Both the position numbers and the translations under genes were made by a program. The notes beneath the pieces were generated by a model, which was not told the DNA's origin, searched no databases, and saw nothing but the letters and a program-made list of their open reading frames with translations. 64,000 nt of DNA. It comes from Hirsutella rhossiliensis. Taxonomy: Eukaryota; Ascomycota; Sordariomycetes; Hypocreales; Ophiocordycipitaceae. Of the stretch, positions 1 through 12,099 are shown in pieces. Location of the stretch: contig NW_025408669.1 of NCBI RefSeq assembly GCF_020360975.1, positions 5,022,001 through 5,086,000 of the forward strand. The letters run 5' to 3'. The first letter of the stretch is position 1. Each line of letters starts with the position of its first letter.

Positions 1-1544
1 GCTCAATGAAGAATGTTTCCGCGGATGGAAAATGAATCGGTTGATTGCGCGGTCTCATTGGCGATGATAATCACAAAGCCGATTTGAGAGCTTAAATCCT
101 TATTGTTGGCGAATGATCCATCGGTGAACACAAAGATCTTCGCGCTCGAGATCGATGGGTATGTAACATAGGCCACGGTCGGGATTGTTGATCTGCCATT
201 CAATCCGCTTGTTCAAAGCCTTGAAGTCGGTATTAACGGGCTCTTGGGCTTGTGCCGCAACGGAACAATCGTATGTTGCTTCGGGTTGGCAAATCGAAGC
301 GATATATGCCCCCCGGGCGCGTTGAGCAGCATAATCCTGATGCCTACTTGATGCCTGAAGATTGATCTCCTCGAGGTTTTGGGCTTGGCCTTCTGCCTGA
401 CGATGACACAGCCATTTTGTATGGTCAGGCGGCTGCCGTTAAAGTCGCAGATGGAACCTTCTTGGAGAATCTCTTTGGCTTGGCCTTAAAGCAGAGTTCT
501 TTCTCCTCGATCTTGAGAAATGCATCTGTGCCAACAATGAATGTGTCATCCGTTTGCAAGGCCGCGATGCCAAACAGGTCCTTGTCGGCGATGTTGTTTG
601 CCGTGATCAGAAGGCACGGGTCAAACGAAGAGGTTTCCATATTAAGCTTGCGGCAGTGATGGTCGTGATATGTGTTGAACCAGTGGGCTCCTGCCTCTGC
701 GATGCCATATAGCGGCTTCACGATTCGCAGGATTGTTCCCTCTGGATATCTTCTTTTGAGTTCTTGAGGAAGGGCTGCAAGGATGACACGGGCCAGCTTG
801 GTCTGGGATTGTGTGTATGCCATCGTGATGTCTCTGATCATGATGAACATATCCGTGTGCAGAGAAACGGTGCTAAGGCCAAGGCCACGCGTTGTGCGGG
901 CCGGCTGATGGTAGGGGCTTGTGTGAGGATCCCACGTTTCCCATCATCATTGTATCCTTGCACAACGAGGCGTGATTTCTCGTATGGCGTTGCAGTATTT
1001 CTTCCCTTAACCTCTCTGACCATTCGTGATTTGAAGACACGATATCCACCATGTTTATTCGCATCGAATTCTTCGGGTACAATGACCCCAGCGGCGAGGA
1101 GGTTCGTGAGCTCGAGTGTGTCGGAAGCTTCAAATGGGAAACCGGTGCTTGTGATCTTTCCTTCAGCTCGTAGCCGCTTGGCTAGGCCGAGATGTTCCAT
1201 TTCTTTTCGAAAATAGTGGATTCTGATGTGCCATTTTGTGCAGCATCCTTCCTAGGTCGGCCACGCCTGCGCGGCCTCTTTGGCTCAGGGTATTCGAAAG
1301 GTTTGGGTTGGTCTTCTGTGGTAGGAAGAGGAAGAGGTTGTTGAGTTGTGGGTGGAAGGGAAGAGGGTTTTGAAGAGGATGTTGTTGATCGGATTGTGTT
1401 GAGGAAGGAGTGATTGTTGTGTTGATGGGTCTGTGCGGCTAGGGCTAGGGTCGGGTTGCAACTGAGGAAGGAGCGATTCCGGGTGACGATAGTACGGTTG
1501 GACGCATGTACTGCGAAATTTCGCTGGTCCGTTGTCCAGGTCAA
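1..1544 (-). pseudogene. Copia-1 pol, reverse transcriptase and RNase H part
   Basis: Copies element RNA into cDNA. Minus-strand pieces: a Pro/Ser/Gln-rich linker (1544-1182), the RT N-terminal part (1200-838, with KSRLVVQGYND), RT palm (850-425, with RDITMAYTQSQTKL, ILRIVKPLYGIAEAG and ALQTDDTFIVG), and RNase H at the window edge (203-3, with VFVFTDGSFANNK). The RT active site reads QTDD rather than the usual YVDD; I recall QTDD as common in one fungal copia lineage, so this is probably natural. A frameshift near 510 is consistent with one base lost from a GG run. The C terminus is outside the window. Confidence 0.85.
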
Positions 1545-1550
1545 CTGCGA

Positions 1551-2963
1551 TTTCCGTATCCGTCACCTCGAGCACTTTATATGGGCCTTGCCATCCGTGC
1601 TTCTCGCGAAATACGCGAACTTCGCTTCCTAGCGCCAGGGATAGGGCAGGCGCAACGCTGTATCAGGCCCATTACGCGTATTTAACGCGGTCTGAACCTT
1701 CCTCTGGGCGTTGATCTTCCTCAGCTCTGACATCGTTCGCCACACCGCCTTAGCTCTTGCCATTGCGGAAGGTGTAGGCGGCGAATCCATCGTCATTCGA
1801 GGCAGAGCACCGAAGACGAGGAGGGTTGGAACGAGGCCATCCGGACCGGCTGTGTCGTTGACAGCCTTGAAAGCCATTTGAAGGACTTGATCAGGGCTCA
1901 CGGTATCCTTCAGCTCTGCCTTTAATATATCATATGCTCTTCGGACGGGCACATGATACTTCTCAACCTTCCCAACAGCCCAATGTGCTTCCACAGGCAC
2001 CTGATGACACGTTATTCCCATCAATTTCGCTTCTGCTTGGAACTCGGCAGCAGCGAAATTCGTGCCTGCGTCATGAGTGATCACATCGGGTGGTCCAAGG
2101 TATGTATCCATCCAACATTGTTTCAACGCGAGCCACGTTTCCTTGGCCGTCATGTTGGATAGGAATCTCCTGCCTGATAGGCAGTGGCTTGATCAACAAC
2201 ATGGAGGACTGGTCTGCCACCCAATGTCATGACATCAACGATGACTTCGTAATTGAAGTCACAATCATCCTTCAAGCTGAACTTGAACCTTCGTGGCGGG
2301 TCGGATTTCATCTGACAGTAGTGGCAGAACTTCTTGATCATTTCCAGAGCTTCGATTTCCACATCATGGCCAGCCGAATTCAGCAGCTTGTGCAGCCGAT
2401 ACACGGATGGATGACCAAAACGCGTGTGGAGGCGCCGCAATTCAGCCTCCGTGAGATATGCCACTGATGCCTCTTGTTTCCGCAAGAAGAACCACGCGTG
2501 ACCCCATCTTCGAATCACTGGAACGCTCACACCATTGCCAACGAGCTCGTTCGTGACGTTATTTAAATATACGCCGAGCCGATCCATATCAGCTAGGCAT
2601 AGGAGGAATGGCGTTGGCACGTTGACTATATGAAAATCAACCTCTCCCACTGGTGTGTTCAAGGTGATCACGCCAAGTGGTGTTTCCAATCTTCCTGCAC
2701 CAAATCTAACTGGTTCGGGCTTGCGATCATCACGGAATTGGACTGGGGGCATCTCTCGTTGGAGAGCACGCAGTTGTTCGATTCCTCCCGTCGATATGCA
2801 TGCCGCACCTGTGTCCGGCATGATTCCTTGGAACGAGTCTTGAGAGTAACGATCTAGTATGAATTGTGTGGGTTCGTCACTGTTGAATAACTTGATGCCT
2901 ACTGGAGAGATCCGATGATGGAAAGCTTCGTTGGACAGAAGGTCGCAGCAGCGTAGAACGATT
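1551..2963 (-). pseudogene. Copia-1 pol, protease and integrase part
   Basis: Processes the polyprotein and integrates the cDNA. On the minus strand the frame opens near 2963. The aspartic protease motif MPDTGAA lies at 2821-2801. The GAG-pre-integrase zinc-binding domain follows, with LHTRFGHPSVYRLHK and FCHYCQ giving the H-x3-H and C-x2-C pairs at about 2430-2310. The integrase core has VDVMTLGG and, after a frameshift near 2153, DVITHDAGTNF with the second catalytic Asp, then the expected Glu region (GKVEKY). A second frameshift near 1640 joins LPYPW to LALGSEVRVF. Both shifts are consistent with a single missing base in a run (AA and CCCC). Catalytic residues are present, so damage is limited to frame. 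Confidence 0.85.
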
Positions 2964-3010
2964 CATAAGGGTCAGAGGAGTCAGAATCATCGGATTCCTC
3001 GGTGCTCGAG

Positions 3011-4612
3011 TCATCCTGATCCTGTGATTCCCTTCATAGTCAGCCAAGAACATAGCATACGAACGAGATTGACCGTGGAAGCCTCTCTCGTAGATACTTC
3101 TCTTTGGCTGCTTTTCTCGTTTTCAGGATGTCTCGTTGAGAAACAACCTTCCTTGCCGCAAACGTAGCATTTCTTCTTCCAATTTGGCTGACGCCTTTGT
3201 GATTGACCTCTTGTTCCGCCGGAATTTCGCTGAAATTTGCGATCCACGAAGTGCTGATCATGTCCTCTATCCAGGTCTTGGGGATATTGGCCACTGGGTT
3301 GTTCAGATCGTTCATCTTGCATGGCAGATAGCGATGATCGAAGCTGTGATGCCAATCCCTCAAATGTAGGTGCGGGAGAGTATATCGCGAGTCGGAATTC
3401 AGGCACACCACGGCACGCCCTGAGCGTTGCATCGATCAGGCCACCTTCGCCGCCAGACTTATCCCCGAGTGCTCTCCTACAGAGCCGCAATTTCGTAAGA
3501 AGGGCCTGGAGGACCTCGTCAGATGACTTACCGGGCATCTCAGCCCGAAGTCGGCTGAAGGTGAGGGTGCTCAGTGGGTATGATACATCTTCTGGTTGAT
3601 TTCGGTGTCAAAGTGCTCTTTCATCTTCTGATACATCTCAGCGAAGGTTAAATCAGTGCTGATTTCGTGTAGAAAGAAGGACTGAGCTTCCTGGCCAGAA
3701 TCGAAGGAAAACACCATGGAATTTAGACGGAGGAATGTTTGCTTGACGGCACACGCTCATGAATTTCCGGATCTTGTCATCGAAGATATCGTATGGTTCG
3801 CCGGTATAGGCTAGTTTCTTGTCCCATATCTTAATGAATCTAATCGTGAGATCGGCCTCAACTTCCTCGTTCTCGAATCGAACAGGTGGAATGCTCGTGT
3901 ATGCATCTCGGAAGTTGGTAGTCCGTACGGGGAGCGTCTGCTGATACCGAGGGATTCGCGCCATTGATGCTGAGGCTCTTGCTGAGCGGGTTGATGGGTC
4001 TCAATGATCTGAGGGGATTCCGGTTCCGCCGGTCGGGTAATAGTTGGCTGCTGGATTACTACCGGTGCCGGTGACGATATAGCCGCTTTAACAGTTCCTT
4101 GGAGCAGCTTCTGTTTCACCTTATATGCCACGGTGTTTTCAGCAACCTCTTGACCAAGCAACTCGTTCTCATCCCATTCAGGAAGTTCGTTACTTGTTAG
4201 AAGGCCACATAAAGCTCGAGAGATGCTAGAGTTGGCCTTGCCCATATAGATCCCTAATTCTGAGAAGCGTCCGGAGTCTTGATCTAAGGCGTGGGTTGAT
4301 TAGTTCGAAGTCATCATAGCTCCATCCCGTGAAGTCGTTATACAGATCCCCAAGCAGGGCAATTCCGTGGTTACGTTTATCCACCGTGTATGTTGCCACA
4401 CAGCCTAAGAAGAAGCTGTTGCGGTGGACAAGGGAGGAGCTTTGGGTGATAGGTTCGTTGAGGAAATCCGCGTCGAAATGCCTGATCGGGAGTGAAGGGA
4501 GCTCCACGATCGTCAGGTTCCGTTCAACGAGTTGCCTGTCTTCGAGAGACACGTTGGCCGGGGTATCCTGGGCTGTTGCCGGGGCTAGTGCGGCAGATGA
4601 ATTGTCAGACAT
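3011..4612 (-). pseudogene. Copia-1 gag (capsid/nucleocapsid), frameshifted
   Basis: Structural protein that packages the element RNA in cytoplasmic particles. I start it at the ATG at 4612 (MSDNSSAALAPATAQ) rather than at an upstream in-frame ATG at 4762, which would lie in the LTR region. Three reading frames must be joined: 4612-4226, 4245-3811 and 3964-3653, then 3538-3011. The last piece contains a zinc-knuckle-like motif (CYVCGKEGCFSTRHPE, about 3145-3180) in which the Cys/His spacing is not the canonical CX2CX4HX4C. Two of the breaks look like one-base losses in short homopolymers. Capsid identity rests on position and general composition; the zinc knuckle is the firm part. Confidence 0.8.
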
Positions 4613-4743
4613 ATTGACAGGCTGTGTGCTGAGAAACAGGGCACAGGGTGTCAATGAGGTTATCAATGTGCGATAGGGCACGCCTAAGGGTCGCTGATGA
4701 CAGCAAAGCTTAGGCACGGTTGGATAACTAGAGTGGGCTCTGA

Positions 4744-5079
4744 TGCAGAGTCTTCGTAGCAATCCGCGCGTTGTAGCAACTATCCTACCGTCAGGAGCTC
4801 GCTTTGCAGAGCGTGACGATAGGTTAGCTCTCTTCCGTCTTGCTGTTCTGTGTCACCTTTGCCGGGCGACACTGATCAGTGTGGACAGGCTCTTCACTGC
4901 AGTGAGGTTATTCGAACTGGTTCAATTGGTTATATCTTGTGTAACTAGGGAAACGTGTCCCATACAAACTGTGTGCAAAGACCTTCCTCCCTGTGTCTCA
5001 CCTCTTACTCGCACGTGACTAGCGCGGTCGATTAGTTATACGTGCGCGATCGGTGCCTAGTGCACAGGTGGATCCAACA
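4744..5079 (-). repeat. Copia-1 5' LTR
   Basis: Inferred from position upstream of gag, from the TGTTGGATCC start at 5079 and from a possible primer-binding segment (TCAGAGCCCAC on the minus strand) next to the proposed inner end near 4744. The second LTR is outside the window, so the inner boundary may be wrong by a few bases. Confidence 0.6.
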
Positions 5080-5961
5080 GTAAGGATAATTATAAAGCTA
5101 AGAAGGGCGAAATCCCTTATAACTATATCTTATACTAAGGGGACTACCTATTATAGACCTAAACTTACCTTATAGCGAATAAAGCCTAGGAAAAAGCGAG
5201 GGAAAACTACTTACGACGACCTTAATAGTTTACGAATACCTAGACTTACGCTAAGTAACGGGTGCTACCTACCGTCGAAACCTAAGGCGTTCTCGACTTA
5301 AACGCGGTCTAGAAGCGGGGACTAAGTAGACCGCGCCGGGATAAGAGGTCGAGCTCGAGATACCCGCCGGCTAGTAGGGCTAGGGAGGCCGAACCGAGTA
5401 CGAACGATATTTATAGTTTAACGGTTACTACGGTATATACCTAAAGATATACCTACGCTAACGGTAATAGTAGTAGCTAGATACTAAAGGACGAGGGGGT
5501 CTATAGGGGACGAAGGAAAAGAGAAAGTACTAGGCAGGGCAAGGCAAAGGTAAAGAGGGCTAAAAAAAAGGTATATTAGTAAAAGAGGATATAAAAGAAG
5601 ATAATAATATAAGATGCTGTCTGCTAGCTAAGGAGGAAAAAAGACCTCTTTTATAGACCGAATTTTCCCTCCTTCTTCCCTAGACGAATAAGGGCTAAGG
5701 GATTATCTAATTAAGAAGAGGGCTAGCTAGAGACTCTACTAAGGACCCTACTAAAGACTCTGCTACGCGGGCTATATATATTCCTTAGGGTATAGATGCC
5801 CCCGTTAAAGTAGGTATAGTAGATAGAGAAGCGCTAAGAGATAGAGCGCCTCCCTCCCTATATAATCGACCCTTTTTACCCCGACCTTACCTATATATAA
5901 CTAAGAGTACTATTCTAGAATATATAAAAGAAATATAAGCTAGCTCGGTTAGCGCTTTACT
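5080..5961 (+). other. RIPed region with a plus-strand protein-like frame, unidentified
   Basis: Between Copia-1 and solo LTR X. CA and TG are nearly absent but CpG is frequent. A plus-strand frame from about 5230 to 5900 reads with only TAG/TAA interruptions, as expected of Gln codons hit by RIP. It includes a basic Gly/Lys-rich stretch (GQGKGKEG, near 5540) followed by acidic and basic residues. I do not recognise the protein. It could be the 5' part of the element into which Ty3-A inserted, for example an ORF1 of a LINE, but nothing proves this. The 91 bases at 6441-6531 between solo LTR X and Ty3-A have the same GC-rich, CpG-containing character and show no feature of their own. Confidence 0.35.
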
Positions 5962-6435
5962 TCTCGCGAAGAGAGATGCGAGAAGTGCATAAAAATGCAC
6001 GAAGGTAAAATTAGAAGTAAGGGGTCGGACAAGCAGGGCAGAGAGATTTGATTCTTGCGGGAGCAGCAATTGCGGCAGGGGAGTGATTGTTATATTGCCT
6101 TAATTGTCCTTCTTTCCTCTATCCAACGCCCCTCTTTATACCCATCTAGCATCTCAATTAACAAAGAAGATCCTGCTTAAAGAAGCCACTAATGTCCCTT
6201 TAACTACCGAGCTTTTTGCCGGTTTTTCCCCTCCTTTCTAGCCGTTGCCGGCACATCCGTCTTATCTCTCGCCACCTCTATAGGAAGCCATCGCCACTTA
6301 TGCCCCCACCCTCCTTTCTGCACCTCTTTTTAGCTCCTTCTTCCTTTTTCTATACCGGGTGTTTTTTAGCTTCCTTGGTCCCTCGTGCTAAGGGAAATCT
6401 CCGAGAACTGCGAAATCAGGCCACGCTTCGCGACA
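5962..6435 (-). mobile_element. Solo LTR X, hardly RIPed
   Basis: A 474-bp segment flanked by identical TTACT on both sides (5957-5961 and 6436-6440). Its ends form a short imperfect inverted repeat (TCTCGCGAAG at the left, CTTCGCGACA at the right). It contains many CA and TG dinucleotides, in contrast to both flanks. The same sequence occurs inverted and heavily RIPed at 10333-10808. No coding domain is evident; two short open frames inside it are not convincing. A solo LTR left by recombination between two LTRs is the simplest reading; a short TIR element with 5-bp duplications is possible. Confidence 0.75.
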
Positions 6436-6531
6436 TTACTACTAAGCTAGCTTCGACCTAATAGTACTATAAGAAGTAAAAGCTACGCTAGGAAGCGGGG
6501 CCCCGCTCCTTAAAGCGGCGCCCTATAGCCT

Positions 6532-6788
6532 TATAAGAGCGCTACTAGGAAGTACGGGCTAATAAAGCACTTAGGTATATAGTACTAATATATTAGTAAG
6601 GTATTAGTAGGGAATCGTGCTTACCTCGCTTATATATTATATACTACTCGCTACTTTAATAAAAAAAGAGAAATCCCTCTTCTTATAAGCTTTAGTCTTA
6701 CTATAAGGAGAATCTAATATATATAGCGTACTACCTTTAGCTATCTCTACTACCTAACTAATTATACTATAATATATTTTCCCTTATA
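6532..6788 (+). repeat. Ty3-A 5' LTR
   Basis: Pairs with 21912-22167. Begins TATAAGAGCG (from TGTAAGAGCG) and ends CCCTTATA. The two copies differ mainly by C-to-T and G-to-A changes, as expected after RIP. Confidence 0.8.
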
Positions 6789-6989
6789 ATTTCTAAAGCT
6801 TCCCTTTTTAGTTACTTAATAAAGATAGCTACTTAAAGGAGACTATATAATGCTTTTATAGCGCGATATAATAGTTAACTAGTTAAGGCCTCTTTATTAT
6901 ATATATTAAGTATCTACTTAAGAGATAAAGAATAAGAAGATATATCCTTAGAATAGACCCTTATTATAAATAGCGTTATAACTATATTA

Positions 6990-8130
6990 AAGATATTACT
7001 ACCTATAAGTATAAGATAACCGTCTTATAAGGAAAAGCTTATAGCTCTATAAGTACGTATTAAGGAGCTAGTAAAGATAAAACGCCTATAAGATTACGTT
7101 ATATAATTAAAGGAGGAAATTACTAAACGCGATAATACTATCGCTATCCGTTTAAGGAAGCGTTATTAGTCCTAATCCCTTAAATCGGATAATAGTCGTA
7201 GTAGTAAGGTTAAGATTAAAAATATCGCTTAATTATCTTAACCTACTAATATATAGAAACGTTTAGACTAGACTTATAATTTAAAGGACGCCTTTAAGGT
7301 AGCGCTTAAACATTTTTATTATAATAAAATAAAGATCTTTTACGTAGTAGATTATATATATAGTAACTATAAAGTAAGATAGCGCTAATACCTTAAATAA
7401 TAGACGCCGATCGACTAAACTAAATATAGTATAGATTAAGTATACTTTAAAAAATAAATATTTATCTTAATTAAGGATACTATAAATAAGGAGATACTAT
7501 TAGCGATATAATTAAAGAAGGCTCGCTAATAAAAAGGCTAGTCCCTCTTAAAGTTTAGCTTATACCTTAACTTCTTAGAGAGGTATTTTAAACGCTTATT
7601 AAAAAAGGCGCGTGCTCTTATATTTTTCGCTAAGCTAGAGCTATAACTTTAAGACTAAATTAACCTTTACTTAATACCTATTTATACCTATTAATAGGAA
7701 GAGCTTATATAAGTCGCTTAATAATATTAAAATACTACTATTAATAAGAAGCGATATATTAATACTACTTTTACCTTTAAAGGAACTAAGAATAAAAATA
7801 GTACTATACCTTAAGGTAGTATATATAAGGGAAGGAATTAAAGAGGCTAATAAGCTAGGCTAAATTATTAAGGAAATACTATTAATTTAACTAATAATTA
7901 GTAAGCTAGTAATATACTTATTAAGGGCTAAACTAAGGGACGTTATTAAGGAAGAGGATCTTTTACTTAATTAGGAATTATATATTTTTAATATAATAAG
8001 CTAGGATACCTATCTATAGAATATACTAATTTTTTAAAAGTAAAAACCTTAGTAAAGACTCTTAGACTTAATACTATAAAATAAGGAAAAGGTAAGATAT
8101 TATAGTAAACGCCTCTCCCTTAATAAACTT
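6990..8130 (+). pseudogene. Ty3-A gag, RIP-destroyed
   Basis: Position between the 5' LTR and pol, plus a recognisable nucleocapsid motif at 7983-8024. The codons read Y-F-stop-Y-N-K-L-G-Y-L-S-I-E-Y, which has exactly the CX2CX4HX4C spacing with each Cys and the His now Tyr. This is what TGY-to-TAY and CAY-to-TAY RIP changes produce. The capsid part upstream (about 6990-7900) is too degraded to recognise independently, and its start codon cannot be identified. Confidence 0.65.
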
Positions 8131-9090
8131 AATAACTATAAGATAGTTTAATAGGGATAAGGGTATATACCTAAAGCACGTATAGTACGTAGCTAAGGAT
8201 TAGTAGAGTAATTAACTATATAATTATTTAATTATTAGTTCTATATATAGCTCTAAGGGCCTTAGGCTATAAATACGAGTCTTAGAGATTTTCTTTACTC
8301 TATATCTCTATGTCTTTACTAAAGTCGCGTAACTAGCGGTATCTACTTTAAAGGGGAAAAATAAAAATTTAAATTAACTATAATTAAGGAAGATACCTAA
8401 TTAAATAATTAAGGTCTTTATAACGCCTTTAAGTATACTTAGAAGTAAGTTAGAAGGGGGGGGGGGTGCTAGGGGTCTTATCCCTTTAATAGGCTAATAT
8501 CTATAGGGGTACGATCTTACCTATTAAAATAGTTACTTAAAACTCTTATAACGATATTAAGGCGAAACCCTATTAAAGTCCTTATATACTTATATACTTA
8601 TAGTACTATTAACCTTATAAATATATACTTTACTTAATAATAAGGATTACTATAAGTAATACTATTATACCCTAAGTTATTAAGGCTTAGTAATAGTAAG
8701 GTAAAAGAGTATAAAGTATAGTTAGTACTACTTTAAATAATAAATATAAGAGGTACTAAAAAGATAATTACTTATTTTTATATTAGTATTAATAAGTTAA
8801 CGCTAAATAATTAAGTATTAATCCTTTTATTAGTTACTACCTTAAAGGATAAACGTATTTATATTATCTTATAGAAATAATAGTAGTAGTTTAAGTATTA
8901 ACTAAGTAGTAAAACCTTATAAAACCCTTATAGATTCCTTTAAGAATATAAGAATAAATTAAGGGTATATATAATAGCGCTTAATCTTAAGCTAATCCTA
9001 CTACTAGATAAAGATAAAGATAAAGGGATTTTATAGAAAAAATAGGCTGAAATCCTACTAACTTTTTACTAGTTTAAAGATACTTTCTTA
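8131..9090 (+). other. Ty3-A gag-pol junction, protease expected but not recognised
   Basis: Lies between the zinc knuckle and RT, where the aspartic protease should be. I could not place a DTG/DSG-like site with confidence. An 11-base G run at 8456-8466 stands out because G runs are not RIP targets. Otherwise this is RIPed coding-like DNA in the same orientation. Confidence 0.4.
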
Positions 9091-11836
9091 GCTAATAAAT
9101 CCGACTTACTACTAGCTAAAAAGTAAACGAATTACTTAATTAATTTAATCTTTAATATAGAACCCCTTTATAGACCGATTTACCCTTTATTATAAAAGGA
9201 ACTCTAAGTATTATATAATTAAATCTAAGACGCGATAAAAAGGAAAATAATCTAAGAGTTAAAGAGCCTAGCTAAGGCGCTTATCTTTTTCGTTTTAAAG
9301 AAGGATAGTACCTTATAGCTATATATAGACTATTAAGGACTTAACTAAGTTATATAAATAAATTAGTACCTTTTACCCCTTATTTTAGAGATTATTAACT
9401 ATTATTAAGGAGCTAAGTATTTTTCTAAGATTAATATATAGAATATATATTAATATATTTAAATTTAAGAAGGAGATAAATAAAAAACTAATTTTTATAT
9501 ATATTATAGATATTTTAAATACCTAGTAATACCCTTTAGACTTACTAACGTACTAGCTATATTTTAAAGCTATATCTATTAAGCGCTTAAAGAGCTTATA
9601 AATATAATCTATATAGTTTACCTTAATAATATCTTTATATACTCTAAGATAAAAGAAGAATATACTAAATACTTAAGATAAGTAATAGAAAGGTTAAGGG
9701 CTATAAAGCTTTATATAAAACTATTAAAGTATATCTTTTATTAATAATTAGTTAAGTTCCTTAGGTTTATTTTATTTATTAATAAGGTATTAATAGACCT
9801 TTAATAAGTAAAGGTAATAGCTTAATAGCTTAAACCTATAACCTACTATAATATTTAGGTTTTCCTTAGGTTCTATAATTTTTATTAACGATTTATATAT
9901 AAGTACTTAGGAGTTATAGCGCCCTTAACTATATTATTAAAGGGGAGTAAGAATAAAAAGAAGCTAAGAAGTATAAAGCTAAACCTTACTAAAAGTATAG
10001 CGTTTTAAGCTCTTAAGGATACTTTTTAAAGAGCCTTACTTCTTTAATATTACGATCTAAAAAGACGTATTTATATTAAAATAAATATATTATAACTTAT
10101 AATAGTAAGAACTATCTCTTAACTTAATAATAAAGGGCGTTACTATTTAATTATATTTTAGTTAAGGAAGTTTACTAAAGCTAAACTTAATTATAGTATT
10201 CTAGACTAAGAACTATTCGCTATTATTAAGTTATTTAAATACTAGTAATATTATATTAAAGGGGTAGTATATAAAGTAAAGGTATTATTAAACTACTATA
10301 ACCTTTAAACGTTTATATACTAAACCTCTTTATATCGCGAAGCATAGCTTAATTTTATAGTTCTTAGAGATATCCCTTAGTATAAGGGACCTAGGAAGCT
10401 AAAAAACAGGTTTTAAGGAAGGAGCTAAAAGGAGGTATAGAGAGGAGGGTAGGGGCTAGAGGGGAAGTAAAAGTAGCAATAGCTTCTTATAGAGGTAGCG
10501 AAAGATAAGACGGATATACTAGTAACGGCTAGAAAGGAGGGGAAAAACTAGTAAAAAGCTCGGTATTCGAGAGGATACTAGTAGCTTCTTTAAGTAAGAT
10601 CTTCTTTATTAATTAAGATACTAAATAGGTATAAAGAGGGGCATTAAATAGAGGAAAGAAGGAGAATTAAGAAAATATAATAATTACTCCCCTACCTTTA
10701 TTACTACCCCTATAAGAATTAAATCTCTCTGCCCTACCTATCTAATACCTTACTTTTAATTTTACCTTTATACTTTTTTATATACTTCTTATATCTATCT
10801 ACGCGAGACCTTAAATAAAAGGTAAGTAAGATAGTATATATATTTAGTATTATTTAACTTTATAATTTAGTATTATATAAGTAAATTAAACCTAGTAAAC
10901 GCGCTATTAAGAATACTTAGATATTAAGGTAAGAAGCCCCTATTTATAAAACTATTACTAAAGCTATAAGTAAAACTAGCTATTATTAGTACTATATTTA
11001 TATAAAGAAATAATAAGGCGTTTTTATAAGTAAAGAGATACTTAACCTTAAGTTAATATAAGTATAGTAAAGTGCCTTTATATAAGGAAAATATATAAGC
11101 TTATTTATAGCGAAACTATAATAATTTAAGCGCGAGACCTAAATAATTAGCTAACTAAGCTAAAGAGAGAGCTAGTTATAAATAGTTACTCTTAAAGAAG
11201 ACTACTAAAAAAGCGGCCTACTATATAAAGGTTTATATAGTAGAAGTTCTAGAACCGTTACTAGAGTTATTAAAATATACTTAGTCGGTTAACGTAGCGA
11301 TTAATAGGCTAAAAGAGACCGAATACCTCTTAAAAAAGAAGGGGTTTTAATTAGTATACCTAGATAAACTACTACTATAAAATAGTCGTATTATAGTACC
11401 TTTAAAAGTAGCTTTATAGTAAGAGCTAATATAGCTCTTTTATAATAATCCGTTAGTAAGATACTTTAGTTTTTAATATACTAGTAAACTATTAGCGAGG
11501 AACTTTTATTAAGATAGAATAAAATAAAAGATATAAATAAATACGTTTAGTTATACTTAGTATATTAAGGTATAGTATCTAAGAAGTATTGCTTTTATAA
11601 TACTATATAATCGTTATTATATCTTATATAACTATAAAAAGAATTATTAATAGACTTTACTATAGGTCTACTTAAAGTATAATATAATAAATAAGACGTT
11701 AATATAATCTTAGTAATTATAGACTAATATACTAAGTATTACTTTTTCTTTCTTATTTCTAAGATACTAATAGTTTTAGAACTAATAGAATTATTTTATT
11801 ACTAAGTTAAATTAATATATAGACCTTTAAAAGGTA
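9091..11836 (+). pseudogene. Ty3-A pol part 1: RT, RNase H and integrase N-terminal half
   Basis: RT is recognisable from LYIDY-stop-GLN (about 9321-9345) and YLLPL that follows, matching the conserved DYRxLN and YPLP blocks. The active-site motif at 9619-9630 reads Y-L-N-N: both catalytic Asp codons have become Asn, as expected when GAY follows a T. RNase H appears as ELFAIIKLFKY near 10210-10245 and is then cut by solo LTR Y. After Y, LNLVNALLRILRY continues the pol frame from about 10875. Integrase core shows DFTIGL with the first Asp codon at 11653-11655. The gene continues after Ty3-B at 18798. Confidence 0.8.
10333..10808 (+). mobile_element. Solo LTR Y, heavily RIPed inverted copy of X
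   Basis: A 476-bp segment that aligns with the reverse complement of 5962-6435, with most CA/TG sites changed to TA. Ends are TATCGCGAAG and CTACGCGAGA. Flanks are CTTTA (10328-10332) and CCTTA (10809-10813), four of five bases. It interrupts the RNase H region of Ty3-A, whose reading resumes on the right side. Confidence 0.75.
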
Positions 11837-11841
11837 TTATC

Positions 11842-12027
11842 TATAAGAGTCTTTAACTATTATAGGTTATAGGCTTAGGCTATAGCCTAAGCTATATAGT
11901 TACGTATAGAGGGCCGGATCCCGTATATATATATACGGGCTAGCCGCGTATAGGAGAGCTCTATATAGCCTATTAATATTATCCTACGGACGGCACCTAC
12001 GCGCACGCCTTTGCCTACTCCGTAATA
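11842..12027 (+). repeat. Ty3-B 5' LTR
   Basis: 186 bp, begins TATAAGAGTC and ends CTCCGTAATA (originally TG...CA). Contains a GC-rich partial palindrome around TATATATATACGGGCTAG. Pairs with 18607-18792. Confidence 0.92.
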
Positions 12028-12099
12028 GTATAGGCTATTAATTAATAGATCTAATAGATATCTCTTTAGAGAGGGCGCCTCCCCCTTAAGGAAGTACTC

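Larger units (their letters stand above)
1..5079 (-). mobile_element. Copia-1: Ty1/copia retrotransposon, 3' part outside the window
   Basis: The domain order read on the minus strand is gag, protease, integrase, reverse transcriptase, RNase H, which is the Ty1/copia order. Base composition is normal and CA/TG are common, so this element has not been RIPed, unlike nearly all of its right-hand flank. The minus-strand 5' end begins TGTTGGATCCACC at 5079, immediately followed by RIPed DNA. The 3' LTR lies beyond position 1, so the target duplication cannot be checked. The coding region is broken by several one-base frameshifts but has few in-frame stops. Confidence 0.9.

Noticed and set aside
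417..1216. Plus-strand open frames in Copia-1 (417-659, 764-1216)
   Set aside because: Antisense shadows of RT; no domain and no independent support, unlike the antisense frames in the Ty3 3' regions.
5887..6461. Two short open frames in solo LTR X (5887-6069 minus, 6216-6461 plus)
   Set aside because: They cross the LTR boundary or lie in an LTR that is destroyed in its second copy; no protein features.
8456..8466. 11-base G run in Ty3-A, possible frameshift signal
   Set aside because: RIP does not alter G runs and the surrounding frame is unreadable, so a programmed slippage site cannot be argued.
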